The translations under genes and the position numbers were made by a program. This document shows positions 19,078-28,061 of a stretch of 64,000 bases of DNA, piece after piece. Source of the stretch: JBFGCT01 sp963825565 (GTDB lineage: Bacteria; Actinomycetota; Acidimicrobiia; Acidimicrobiales; Ilumatobacteraceae); the NCBI GenBank assembly GCA_963825565.1, contig CAWGTW010000013.1, forward strand, positions 1-64,000. The letters run 5' to 3'. Within the stretch, counting starts at the first letter, position 1, and each line of letters starts with the position of its first letter. The notes under the pieces were generated by a model. That model searched no databases. It was not told the DNA's origin and was given only the letters and a program-made list of their open reading frames with translations.

Positions 19078-19425
19078 TCATGGCCCGATCTGAGCCGGCC
19101 GGCGCAGCCAACAGCGCCCGCCTGCCATCAGCCCGTCCCCGGGGTTCGGTTCGGTCGCCGGTGCAACGTTGCGAACAGTGCTGAGCGAGCGTTGATCGAC
19201 CGTCGCGATCTCGATGTCGTAGCGATCGACGATGACGTGTTCACCAGCATCGGGGAGATGGCCGAGGTGTTCGAGGACGAGACCGGCGACGGTGACGGAC
19301 TGGCCGGCGGGCAGGCTGATCCCGATGTCGTCGAGGTCGTGAATCGGAAACGATCCCGGCACGACGAGCGCCCCAGTGGTGTCTTGCACGACCGCGAGTA
19401 CATCGCGGTCGACCTCGTCCCGGTC
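19078..19425 (-). pseudogene. CorC/HlyC transporter-associated domain, 5'-truncated
   Basis: The minus strand reads RDEVDRDVLAVVQDTTGALVV, then GSFPIHDLDDIGISLPAGQS and TVAGLVLEHLGHLPDAGEHV. This is the C-terminal CorC_HlyC domain of the HlyC/CNNM membrane proteins, which normally follows a DUF21 membrane part and two CBS domains. All of those are missing: upstream lies the end of the P-type ATPase, in another frame. The first in-frame Met or Val could allow a free 100-residue domain, but a remnant left by recombination is more likely. Confidence 0.7.
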
Positions 19426-21904
19426 AGGTCTTCTCGACCGAGTGCCGAGCCGACAACACGGCGCCGATGATCGACGCGGCGAGCGCCGCCGCGATCATCG
19501 CGTATGCGCTGACGTCGAGGGGTTCCAGTCCGAGAAGGGTCCGAAGCGCCGGGATGCTGACCGTTGCGATCTGTAGCGCAACAGTGACACCGACGATCCA
19601 GTTGAGGATGCGATTCTTGGCCGGCCGAGCGGTGATCAGGCGGGCCGGGTACACGAACGCCAGTTGAGCCAGCGACTCGTAGAGGAAGACCGCCGTGCGT
19701 GTCTCGGTTCCGGTGTAGCCGAACTCGGGAAGCCCGAAGAACAGCCCGAGCCCGAGCGCGGCCTTGACGACGCCGGTGATGAGGATGAACCGCAACCCGG
19801 CGTGCGTGAGCAGCGGCGCGGTGGGCGACCGTGGTCGCCGACCCATCACTCCCGGGTTCCGGTCCACGCCGAGCGCGAGCGCCGGTGGTCCGTCCGCGAT
19901 CACGTTGATCCACAGCAACTGGGCCGCGGTCAGCGGAACGAGGAGGTCACCGGCATCGTCGCGGAGATCACCCGTCGCGGCGCCGACGACACCGATCGCG
20001 ACGAGCAGCACGAGGGCGACGTTGGTCGAGAACAGGAAGCGGAGGAATTTCTGGATGTTGTCGTAGATGCCCCGTCCCTCTTCGACTGCCGCGGTGATCG
20101 TCGCGAAGTTGTCGTCGAGCAGGACGAGATCGGCGACCTCCCGCGAGACGTCGCTGCCACGTTGACCCATCGCAACGCCGACGTCGGCGCGCTTGAGTGC
20201 AGGGGCGTCGTTGACGCCGTCGCCGGTCATCGCAACGACGTCACCGTGAGCCTTCAGCGCCTCGACGAGGGCCAGCTTGTGCTCGGGGTTGACCCGTGCG
20301 AAGACGTTGACACCGTTCACGACCTCGATGAGCTCGTCGGGCTCGAGCGAATCCAGGTCGGCGCCGGTCAGTGTCCGGTCGGCTGGGATTCCGAGCTCAG
20401 CGGCGACGGCCCGAGCCGTGGCCGGGTGGTCACCGGTGATCATGAGCACCCTGATGCCAGCGGCCTGTGCCGACGCGATCGCGTCGTGGACCTCTGGGCG
20501 GGGCGGGTCCCACAATGACACCGAACCGAGCCATGTGACGTCGTTCTCGTCGTTGTCGGGAGACCAGGCCAGACCGAGGACTCGGTAGCCGTCCGCGGCG
20601 GCCACTTCGACGCGATCGCTCCACTCCCGCTGCGCGGTGGCGTCCAGCCGGCTTCGGGCCAGCAGCACCTCGGCCGCCCCTTTGAGGTATGCGACGGTTC
20701 GTCCGTCCTCGACGACGCTGACCCGCATGAACTTCCACGCCGAGTCGAACGGTCGGACCGATTGGCGAGGATGATCCATGCGGGTGGTCACGGGGTCGAC
20801 GCCCTGCGAGTGCGCATACTCGTACAGGCCGAGCTCGAGCGGGTCACCGCTGCCGCCGTCGGGCTCGGCGTCGGCCGCGAGGACCATCGCCAGCAAAGCC
20901 CGCTGGGGATCGGGGGAATCGAGACCGCCCACGGTCATGGTGTTCTCGGTCAACGTGCCGGTCTTGTCGGTGGCGATCACCGTGACCGACCCCAACGCTT
21001 CGACCGCGGACAGCTTCCGCACGACCGCCTGCCGCTTGCTCATCCGTTCGGTGCCGAGCGCGAGCGTCAAGGTCAACACCGCTGGGAGCCCCTCGGGAAC
21101 GGCCGCGACGGCGACCGCGACCGCGAAGAGCAGCGCTTCGTCGAACCGGTCGATGCCCTCGACGCCCACGCCGGCGACGGCGAGAACCACCGCCAGCGCG
21201 GCGATCCAACGTGCAATCCGATGCCCGAAGCTCTCCAGCCGACGCTCCAGCGGCGTGCGCTCGGCCTCGACGGCGCCGAGCATCGCTGCGATCCGACCCA
21301 TCGCCGACTCCAGGCCTGTCCTGGTGACCTCAAGCCACGCCAAGCCTCGCACAGCCAGGGTGCCGGAGAACGCCTCATCGCCGGGCGCACGGTCCACCGG
21401 CACCGACTCACCGGTCAGCATCGACTCGTCTATCTGGATCGCCTGTTCGCCGGCGAGCGTGCCGTCGGCTGGTATGCGGTCACCGGCCTCCACGCGAACG
21501 AGATCCCCAGGGACGAGCAGCGCCGCCTCGACATGAGCGAGGTTGCCGTCACGCAGCACCCACACCTGCGGCGCCGCGAGCTCGCGCAGTTTCGCCAGCG
21601 CGTCCTCAGCTCGGTACTCCTGCCACACCCCCATACCCGTGTTGAACAGCAGGATCGTGGCGATCGCGATCGACTCGAACGGCCACCCGTCTGCGCCCTC
21701 GGACACCCAGACGATCACGTCGAACGCCAACGCGAACAACAAGATGTAGATGATCGAGCTCCGCAGCTGGCGCACGACGCGCACCCACCACCGGGTCGGC
21801 GGCGCCTCGGGCAACGCGTTCGGACCGAAGACCTCCAAGAGCGCAACCGCCTCTGCGGTGCTCAGACCTCGAGGCTCGGCGCTCGCGGCGGGCGATGAAC
21901 TCAC
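19424..21904 (-). CDS. P-type cation-transporting ATPase (P2-like)
   Basis: An 826-residue membrane pump. Motifs in order: N-terminal cation ATPase domain (LSTAEAVALLEVFGPNALPE), actuator TGES at 164-167, membrane segment M4 with PEGLP at 270-274, phosphorylation loop DKTGTLTEN with Asp313, nucleotide domain, and the hinge TGDGVNDAPALKRADVG. M6 reads LWINVIADGPPALALG, close to the Ca2+ and Na+ P2 pattern (N..D). It is slightly shorter than typical P2A pumps but complete. It would export a cation, possibly calcium, using ATP. A 135-base shard of a close homologue lies at 28062-28196. Confidence 0.93.
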   Translation of the reverse strand: MSSSPAASAEPRGLSTAEAVALLEVFGPNALPEAPPTRWWVRVVRQLRSSIIYILLFALAFDVIVWVSEGADGWPFESIAIATILLFNTGMGVWQEYRAEDALAKLRELAAPQVWVLRDGNLAHVEAALLVPGDLVRVEAGDRIPADGTLAGEQAIQIDESMLTGESVPVDRAPGDEAFSGTLAVRGLAWLEVTRTGLESAMGRIAAMLGAVEAERTPLERRLESFGHRIARWIAALAVVLAVAGVGVEGIDRFDEALLFAVAVAVAAVPEGLPAVLTLTLALGTERMSKRQAVVRKLSAVEALGSVTVIATDKTGTLTENTMTVGGLDSPDPQRALLAMVLAADAEPDGGSGDPLELGLYEYAHSQGVDPVTTRMDHPRQSVRPFDSAWKFMRVSVVEDGRTVAYLKGAAEVLLARSRLDATAQREWSDRVEVAAADGYRVLGLAWSPDNDENDVTWLGSVSLWDPPRPEVHDAIASAQAAGIRVLMITGDHPATARAVAAELGIPADRTLTGADLDSLEPDELIEVVNGVNVFARVNPEHKLALVEALKAHGDVVAMTGDGVNDAPALKRADVGVAMGQRGSDVSREVADLVLLDDNFATITAAVEEGRGIYDNIQKFLRFLFSTNVALVLLVAIGVVGAATGDLRDDAGDLLVPLTAAQLLWINVIADGPPALALGVDRNPGVMGRRPRSPTAPLLTHAGLRFILITGVVKAALGLGLFFGLPEFGYTGTETRTAVFLYESLAQLAFVYPARLITARPAKNRILNWIVGVTVALQIATVSIPALRTLLGLEPLDVSAYAMIAAALAASIIGAVLSARHSVEKT

Positions 21905-22052
21905 GGCAGCTCACCCACGATGACCAGACTGCGCGAGGGCGACGCATCGGCCCAGAGCCGATGGTCCATACGGCCCTCGCAGAAGGAATCGCATCATGTC
22001 GCCGTGGCCGGCGGCCTGCCTTGCGGCGCGGGCGGGCGCTCTCGGTGGCCCT

Positions 22053-22199
22053 CGGTGTTGTCCCGGTTCGTTCGTCGTCGTGACGGCTTGTGGGGCCGGG
22101 TTCGTGGGGGGGCTCGTCCGACGCATGTCAGGGTTCTGGTTCGTGGTACGGCTGGTGCCTGGTGCCGAGCGGGTTCCCGATTGACCGCGACGGCCATGG
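22053..22199. repeat. Dispersed repeat R2, copy A
   Basis: About 146 bases that recur at 28212-28356 in the same orientation, with sharp loss of similarity after ccatgg. On the minus strand both copies can be read as TTNEPxQHxG, reminiscent of the start of the excisionase proteins, so R2 may be the head of a degraded homologue. Confidence 0.75.
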
Positions 22200-22234
22200 C
22201 GAGCTCCGACAGGCTCGCGGGGAGCAACGCATCG

Positions 22235-22278
22235 CCCGCCCGGTACCCGTCGTCGAGATCGACGTACCCGGATTGTGA
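22235..22278 (+). pseudogene. Relaxase 3' tail remnant
   Basis: It encodes ARPVPVVEIDVPGL followed by a stop, matching the last residues of the relaxase (TRPVPVVEIEVPGL). The rest of the relaxase is absent, so this end marks where the duplication or deletion breakpoint lies. Confidence 0.8.
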
Positions 22279-22333
22279 CCCGGGTAGCGAGTCGGGCGGT
22301 GATCCGTGACGTCCCTGTCGGACGATCGCCGAC

Positions 22334-22549
22334 ATGAACGAACATCCCGACAACACCCCACACACCCACACACCGAGGCCTCCGCTGCTCGTCACCATCC
22401 CGCAAGCAGCGGAACTCCTCGCCGTCGGCCGATCGACCGTCTACCAACTGATCTGGGACCACGAGCTCGAACCCATCCGCATCGGCCGCAGCGTCCGCCT
22501 CACCATCGACGACCTCGAGGACTACGTCCAACGCAAGCGCGCGGCGTGA
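22334..22549 (+). CDS. Excisionase-family helix-turn-helix protein, second copy
   Basis: A 71-residue protein that differs from the copy at 8333 mainly in the first 12 residues and at a few positions (for example STVYQ for STIYQ, and HELEPIRIG for DELAPIRIG). The HTH and wing are intact, so it could bind the same site. It has no relaxase partner here. The substitutions are spread and conservative, which suggests the copy has been under selection or is fairly recent. Confidence 0.82.
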   Translation: MNEHPDNTPHTHTPRPPLLVTIPQAAELLAVGRSTVYQLIWDHELEPIRIGRSVRLTIDDLEDYVQRKRAA

Positions 22550-22607
22550 GCCCAATCGCCGCGCACACCGATCGCCGGCGCATCACGACGACAGGCGGGT
22601 TGGGCGA

Positions 22608-22910
22608 TCAAGCGGCGGGGGTGAAGCGGATCCTCAGACCGAGCGCGCGTGCGACCTTCACGATGGTCGCGAAGCTCGGATTGCCGTCGGCCGACAGCGC
22701 CTTGTACAGCCCTTCTCGACTCATCCCAGTTCGTCGAGCGAGCTCGCTCACGTTGCCGGAGCGAGCGATCGTCCCCAGCGCCTGGGCCACGAAGGCGGGA
22801 TCGTCACCGGCCTCCTCGAGTGCTGCTTCGAGATACGCCGCGGCAGCATCGATGTCGTCGAGGTAGTCGGCGCTGTCGAACGGTGCGAAGGTTTCAGGTG
22901 TTGTGCTCAT
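22608..22910 (-). CDS. HigA-type antitoxin, second copy
   Basis: A 100-residue protein identical to the antitoxin at 8606-8908 except for T13S. The overlap with the toxin frame is preserved, but that toxin is interrupted, so this is an orphan antidote. Because the proteins are almost identical it should neutralise the active toxin encoded 14 kb away and bind both operators. Confidence 0.87.
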   Translation of the reverse strand: MSTTPETFAPFDSADYLDDIDAAAAYLEAALEEAGDDPAFVAQALGTIARSGNVSELARRTGMSREGLYKALSADGNPSFATIVKVARALGLRIRFTPAA

Positions 22911-23211
22911 CGTGTGTCTGGCTCCTCCAGTCGGCTGCGATGCGTTGCGCGCGTTCGATGTCGTCGGCCTGGCTCGACTCGTCGCCACCGCACAGCAGCA
23001 CGATCAGCTCGCTTCCTCGTTGCAGGTAGTAGACCCGCTAGCCGGGCCCGTGGTCGATTCTCAATTCGGACACGCCGTGACCGACCGGCTTGACGTCGCC
23101 CGGGTTGCCCGCTGCCAGCCGCTCGATCCGAACCAACACCTTGGCGGCTGCTCTCCGATCGTTGAGCTGGCGGAGCCAGCGATCGAACGTTGCGCTCCGG
23201 ACGACCTTCAC
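22894..23211 (-). pseudogene. HigB-like toxin inactivated by a nonsense codon
   Basis: The frame is intact from the GTG at 23211 for 57 codons, then reads TAG where the other copy has Tyr58 (GPGYRVYY); the stop lies at 23038-23040. The rest continues in frame to the normal TGA. A single C-to-G change explains it. The product would be a 57-residue stub lacking the catalytic C-terminal half. Confidence 0.88.
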
Positions 23212-23216
23212 GACCT

Positions 23217-23232
23217 GTTAACCATAGTTGAC
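23217..23232. promoter_or_regulatory. Putative toxin-antitoxin operator, second copy
   Basis: gttaaccatagttgac is identical to 9215-9230 and sits at the same distance from the GTG of the broken toxin. Confidence 0.5.
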
Positions 23233-23438
23233 ATCTATCCATCTCGACAAGAGGACGACAGTTCGGCCCCGGCGGCGCAGCACCCGTGCCCGTTACTCCC
23301 GCGCAACTCCGAGTGGGCCACCTCCGATCGTTTCGTCCACCCGCCCCTGCTGCGAGCTCATGCGCCTGGTTCGCTGATCGGCCCGCCGACTGGGTTGGAC
23401 AGATCCGTTGGGCGACATCGGATCTGTAGGGCCCGCAT

Positions 23439-23513
23439 CGGGCCGTGTTCGACACGATGCTCCCGCACGCCACCCAGATCGCCGATCCGTTCCACGTCAT
23501 CAAGCTCGCCAAC
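23439..23513 (+). mobile_element. ISL3-family transposase fragment
   Basis: Twenty-five codons read RAVFDTMLPHATQIADPFHV, then IKLAN. This is a conserved part of the ISL3 DDE transposase (VFD..LP.A..V.DPFH..KLAN). The rest of the IS and its inverted repeats are missing. The fragment ends about 20 bases before the stop of the NuoF-like gene. Confidence 0.75.
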
Positions 23514-23536
23514 TTCGGAGATCTACCGAGTCGTCG

Positions 23537-25540
23537 TCAGTCGGCAGCCGACCCGAAACTCGAGCGGGCTGTCGATTCTGCTGCGTTGGCGACCACCTCG
23601 TGCGCGGCGTCGGCCAATCGATCGAGATCCTGATCGCCGAGTCGGCGGCACAGCAGGGGCAGGGTAATCGTGTCGTCGGAGTCGACGAGAGCGACGAGGT
23701 CGTTGGTGAGTGTGCGAACGGCATCGGAGTCGAGAGCATCGGACGATCGCAGTCGGTCCAGGATGTCGAGCGCCGACTCGGCGTTTCGCTCCGCGATCCA
23801 CGCCAGATCATCGGCACCTCCCTCTGCGACCCGATCGAGCTCGGGATACACGACCGTTCCGACGAGATTGACGTACCGCCCGAGCTCGTGTCCGAGCGAC
23901 TCGACAGCCGCGCCCTGATCCGCGGCAGACGCCGTGCGTAGCGATAGGAGCCCGTCCAGCAGCCGCTGGTGAGCGGCGACGATCGGCGCTGTGAACCGTT
24001 GAGCAGCTGCACTCGGGCCGCCGTCGTCGGCCTCGTCGACCGTGCTGACATCGACGCCGGCTCCTGCATCGGCACCGTGGGTCCGAGTCGCCCGCACCCG
24101 GACCGCAACAGAGGCGTCACCGTAGAGCTCCGCCGGCACGGAGCCGGAATCCAGCCCACCGTCGGACCAATCGGGCAGCTTGTCGCTGTGAGCGGTGTCG
24201 ACGATTGCCCGGCCGTGTACGAGATCGACGATCGGCGCGATCAGGAATCGGCCCGCGTCGTCGACGGCGCGGGTGAGGTGATGGTCGACCGACTCTCGGC
24301 CGAGTTCGATCAGGCTCGCCACGGCGGTGCGCTGTTGGCCAGCGAGGGCGCACCGGGCCCCCTCGTCGACCCTCGCGAACCGTCGCTCCAGCTCGGCGAG
24401 CGTGTCCGCAGTGGCAGTGGACGTTCTCACGGTGTCGAGCAGCTGTGCGATGGCCAGGCCGTCGGACTTGCATGGCGTGCATTGCCCGCACGACTCGATC
24501 GACAAGAACCGCGCAACACCCTGCGCAACCGCGACGAGGTCGGTGTGATCGTCGAACACGATGAAGCCGCCCGTGCCCAGACCGGACCCGATCCCCTGGA
24601 GTCCTTCATACGACAGCGGGGTGTCGAACTGGGCTGCTTCGAGCACCGAGTTGGCGGTACCGGAGATCGCTGCGACGAGTGTCCGGTCCGGGCGGGGTCC
24701 TCCGCCGAGCGCGTTGATCACGTCCCACAGCGGCGTCCCCATCGGGAACTCCCCGACGGCGTGTCGCTCGGTGTCGCCGGTGATCGTGCAGACGATCGTG
24801 CCGGGAGACTCGGGCGTGCCGACCCCGCGAAACCAGTCCGGCCCGTTGAGGACAATGCCTGGGATGTTCGCCATCGTCTCGACGTTGTCGATCAACGCGG
24901 GCGCCTCGCGCGTCCCACCCTCGCCCGCCAGGTCAACCCACGCCGACGAGTTGCCCGACGACACATCCGGATCGTCGAGACCCCTCCGATACGGAGGCGT
25001 CACCCGCGGGAACGGATAGCGCCCAGCGACGACTTCGAGGAGTGCCGACTCCTCACCGAACAGATAGTCGCCCGGACCTTCGACGATGCGCATCTCGATG
25101 TCGTAGAGACCCTCTGCCGCAAACTCTGCTATCGCCGCGCGCAGCCGCCGGATCTCCGGCCGGAACGACGCCTTGGTGGCCACGATGACCTCGGGCGCAC
25201 CAACTGCCCGCGCTGCGATGAGCGCGCCCTCGAGCACTCGATACGGATTACGCCGGATGATCGCTCGGTCCTTGAACGTGCCAGGCTCACCCTCGGCCGC
25301 GTTCACGACCACCGCCGTCGGCTCGACCGTACCCCGGCTGTCTGCCACCGTCCGCCACTTGATTCCGGTAGGGAACCCGGCGCCACCACGCCCTCGCAAT
25401 CCGGCATCGGCGATCATGTCGATCAGGTCGTCCGGTTCGGCTGCCGCTGCGACGGCCAACCCCCGCCCACCCCCAGCATCGAGGTAGGAAGCGAGGTCGG
25501 CGACGGGCGCGGCATCGAGCACACGGTGAACAACGGTCAT
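23537..25540 (-). CDS. NuoF-like NADH-binding flavoprotein with a C-terminal helical extension
   Basis: A 667-residue protein. Residues 1-420 match the complex I 51-kDa (NuoF/HydB) fold: GRGGAGFPTG at 50-59 for FMN and NADH, FGEESALLE at 162-170, an SLBB part, and the iron-sulfur motif ESCGQCTPC (Cys351, 354, 357) with the fourth ligand likely Cys397. Residues about 510-650 form an extra helical domain (HQRLLDGLLSL, GHELGRYVNLVGTVVYPEL, DTITLPLLCRRL) with the rhythm of a hemerythrin HHE domain, but most metal-ligand positions are not His or Glu. No NuoE or NuoG gene adjoins it, so it is not part of a complex I operon. It probably moves electrons from NADH to an unknown partner. Confidence 0.82.
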   Translation of the reverse strand: MTVVHRVLDAAPVADLASYLDAGGGRGLAVAAAAEPDDLIDMIADAGLRGRGGAGFPTGIKWRTVADSRGTVEPTAVVVNAAEGEPGTFKDRAIIRRNPYRVLEGALIAARAVGAPEVIVATKASFRPEIRRLRAAIAEFAAEGLYDIEMRIVEGPGDYLFGEESALLEVVAGRYPFPRVTPPYRRGLDDPDVSSGNSSAWVDLAGEGGTREAPALIDNVETMANIPGIVLNGPDWFRGVGTPESPGTIVCTITGDTERHAVGEFPMGTPLWDVINALGGGPRPDRTLVAAISGTANSVLEAAQFDTPLSYEGLQGIGSGLGTGGFIVFDDHTDLVAVAQGVARFLSIESCGQCTPCKSDGLAIAQLLDTVRTSTATADTLAELERRFARVDEGARCALAGQQRTAVASLIELGRESVDHHLTRAVDDAGRFLIAPIVDLVHGRAIVDTAHSDKLPDWSDGGLDSGSVPAELYGDASVAVRVRATRTHGADAGAGVDVSTVDEADDGGPSAAAQRFTAPIVAAHQRLLDGLLSLRTASAADQGAAVESLGHELGRYVNLVGTVVYPELDRVAEGGADDLAWIAERNAESALDILDRLRSSDALDSDAVRTLTNDLVALVDSDDTITLPLLCRRLGDQDLDRLADAAHEVVANAAESTARSSFGSAAD

Positions 25541-25779
25541 ACCACCGGTCTACACCACCTGTTGCCACACGATTCATCGTCGCAGGGTCTCCGCATCAAA
25601 GGACGGCGATCCCGGCCGGTAGACCGCGCTCACCGGCTGACGCGGACGCGAAGAGGTCCGCTCGAGGGGGTCGGTCCGTTGCACGTTGACGTGGTTCCGC
25701 GGTCTTGGCTCAACGTCACCGGGTGCAACCGATCTCGCGGATCTGCGGCTGACCCCTCGCTTGGCTGGTTGGCGCGCTG

Positions 25780-27681
25780 TCACCAGGAGATGCCGCCGCC
25801 CCCGAGCCGGCCACCGCCGACCCCACGGAACCCGAACCTGCCGCGACTGCGCGGGGCGGTGGTGGTGGCGGACACGGCGGCCCGCGCGGCGCGCGTGGCG
25901 AGGCGGACGAACGCGACCTCGCCCCCCTGCGTGCCGATCATCGAGACTGGCGCGCTGGCGGCTTCCTCGACGGCCTGCTCCCAGTGGTCGACCTCCCCCA
26001 AGCTCACCGCCCAGGCGGTGTACTCGCGCAGCAGGCCCATCCGGGCGGCGGCCGCGGCGTGTCGCGCCTCGGACGCCGCGAGGAAGCGCCGGAACGACTC
26101 CACCTGGAGCCACAGCGCGGAGCCCGCCGGGGTGCGACTGCGCAGCTCCCACGAACCGAGGAGGAGTGCGAGGCCGACGCCTGCGATGACCGCGCCGCTC
26201 ACGGCGACCAGGAGCCATGGGCTGCCCCAACGGCTCGCGCCGGCAGCACCTCCGGCGGCGGCGACGACCCCAGCAGCCGCGAGAACGATCCCGACGATCT
26301 CGGCGGCCACGCGTCTCGCTCCGCCGCGGGGATCCCAGAGGCCACTCTGGCGCCGCCAGTCCTCGAGACGAGCCTCGATCAGCTTCCAGGCCGATTCGAA
26401 GCCAGCGTCGTGAGTCCCCAAGCTGAGCGATCGCCGTCGACCGAACATCGCGGCGAGGATCGGAGCCACGTCGGGCTGCGGCAGTCGGGCGGAGCGGGCG
26501 AGCGACAACGTGAGGTGAGTGTCGTCGAAGACGAGCTCGCCGGCGGCGACGCGTTCGAGCAGCCACGCCGTCTTGTGCCGCTCTCGGACCTCCTCGTCGT
26601 ACACGACCCCGCCCTGGGCTGCGGTGAGGCCCTTGGGGGCCGCGAACTCGATCGTGGCCAGCTCGTCGAGGTCGCCCTGGTCGAGCAGCCCGAAGGCGCG
26701 CTCGTCGGGGCTGCCGGGTCCGAACGCGGCCGGTACCGGGCTCGTGGCCCACACCCGCTCGCGCCCCAGCCGGCGCAGTCCCCACGCGGTGGCGAGTCCC
26801 GCCGGCAGGGCTGCCGCTGCCACCACGAACCCGACGAGCAGCCAGCCAAATCCGGGATCGCCGATGGCGCCGACCGGCTCGGCGGGGCGACGGGGCGGAA
26901 TCCCGAGCGCGTCCCCCACCCTCGCCGACACGGTCACGCCCTCGAAGGCCGACAGCCCCAACGCAGTCACGACGACGTGGCCCGGAGCGACCTGAGCGGC
27001 GCGACATCCGCCGCGCTCGGCCGTTCCCCCCATGTCACACGACAGGTCCGTGAGGTCGTTGGCAGCGGTGAGGTGGATCTCGATCCGGCCGATCGATATC
27101 GGCCACGCCGTGCCGATCGCGTTCCAGGAGACGCTCTCGCCGTCGACCAAGGCATCGGCCCCGTACTCGATGCGGTAACGGTGGCGGTCCACCACGGTGA
27201 TCGACGGGTCGCCGATTCGCAACCGGACCCCGGTCACGGAACGGGGAGCTCCATCGGAGTGCTCGCCGAACAGCTCTTCGAGATCGGGCGGCAAGTACAG
27301 CTCGGAGAGCGCGCTGTCGGGGTCCGGTCGGTCGGTTGGGAACACGTGGGGTGTCACCTCGAGCCGGTCAGGGGCGGTCGGTGAGTTGACCTCGATCGGC
27401 GTCGTCGTGCCCACAAACGGGATGTCGCGGAGGATCCCGTGCCGGCGGTGCGGGCCGAAGTCGTAGTCGATCACCTCGACGACTTGAGCCCCACCCCGCT
27501 CGTCGAGCGACGCCCAGGTCCAATACGACGCGATCCGCTCTTCGTCGCCGCTGCGTGCCGTCAACGAAGCAGCGGCGCCAAGTGCAAGTGCGCCGGCGAC
27601 ACCGAACGCCAGCGCCCACCATCGTTGAATCCGCCATCCCGAACCCGGGAGGCGCTCCCGCAAGCGGCGCAGGCCAAGCAT
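25780..27681 (-). CDS. DUF2207 family membrane protein
   Basis: A 633-residue protein. I choose the ATG at 27681 because of the ggaggg just upstream; longer starts exist at 27789 and 27843. It has an N-terminal membrane helix (WALAFGVAGALALGAAASL) and a large extracytoplasmic beta-rich domain with VIDYDFGPHRRHGILRDIPF, the conserved DUF2207 opening. Further helices lie at about 325-345 and at two central positions, and the C-terminus is glycine-rich, ending GGGRLGGGGISW. The function is unknown; the family is common in Actinomycetota. It is not clearly in an operon. Confidence 0.82.
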   Translation of the reverse strand: MLGLRRLRERLPGSGWRIQRWWALAFGVAGALALGAAASLTARSGDEERIASYWTWASLDERGGAQVVEVIDYDFGPHRRHGILRDIPFVGTTTPIEVNSPTAPDRLEVTPHVFPTDRPDPDSALSELYLPPDLEELFGEHSDGAPRSVTGVRLRIGDPSITVVDRHRYRIEYGADALVDGESVSWNAIGTAWPISIGRIEIHLTAANDLTDLSCDMGGTAERGGCRAAQVAPGHVVVTALGLSAFEGVTVSARVGDALGIPPRRPAEPVGAIGDPGFGWLLVGFVVAAAALPAGLATAWGLRRLGRERVWATSPVPAAFGPGSPDERAFGLLDQGDLDELATIEFAAPKGLTAAQGGVVYDEEVRERHKTAWLLERVAAGELVFDDTHLTLSLARSARLPQPDVAPILAAMFGRRRSLSLGTHDAGFESAWKLIEARLEDWRRQSGLWDPRGGARRVAAEIVGIVLAAAGVVAAAGGAAGASRWGSPWLLVAVSGAVIAGVGLALLLGSWELRSRTPAGSALWLQVESFRRFLAASEARHAAAAARMGLLREYTAWAVSLGEVDHWEQAVEEAASAPVSMIGTQGGEVAFVRLATRAARAAVSATTTAPRSRGRFGFRGVGGGRLGGGGISW

Positions 27682-27895
27682 CCCAGCCCTCCGACCCTCA
27701 TCGTCGACGTCGGCGTCGTCGCTGTCCAGGGTCGTTCGTCGATCGTTGCCCGCGTCGAGAGGTGCATTGCGCCCGGCCGAGCGTGTCATTTCGTCTCGGG
27801 ATCGCCATACGGACGGGCGCCGGCGCAAACGCGCTGGATACATCCGACTGTGATGGCTCTAGTCGCGCCGACCCTCGGCACGGTGGGATTCCGGC

Positions 27896-28025
27896 GTGAG
27901 AGCGGTCGTTGACGACCGCTACGGCCCGCCAGACGTACTCCGCGTCGAGGAGTCCCGACGCAGCGCCGGGGAGGCGGGTGCTGATCAACGGGGCCGGCGG
28001 CGGTTCGGGCTCGTTCGCAATCCAG
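27896..28025 (+). pseudogene. Two shards of a quinone-oxidoreductase-like gene
   Basis: From a GTG at 27896 the sequence reads MRAVVDDRYGPPDVLRVEE, the N-terminus of the same family as the gene at 46217-47185 (MRAVVYDRYGSPEMLRVEE). After a gap, another frame gives RRVLINGAGGGSGSFAIQ, the cofactor-binding loop from the middle of that family. The roughly 120 intervening residues are missing. The remnant then runs directly into the ATPase shard. Confidence 0.8.
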
Positions 28026-28061
28026 GTGAAGTTTCAGGACGGGCACAGACAGACCGATGAC

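Larger units (their letters stand above)
22235..23303. repeat. Long direct repeat R1, copy B
   Basis: Copy of 8234-9314 in the same orientation, about 14.0 kb away. It includes the relaxase tail, xis, antitoxin, broken toxin and operator. Left of the boundary the sequence is unrelated to the relaxase gene. Confidence 0.9.

Noticed and set aside
23940..26413. Long plus-strand frame over the NuoF-like gene
   Set aside because: Antisense to conserved NuoF motifs; no domain and no plausible start signal.
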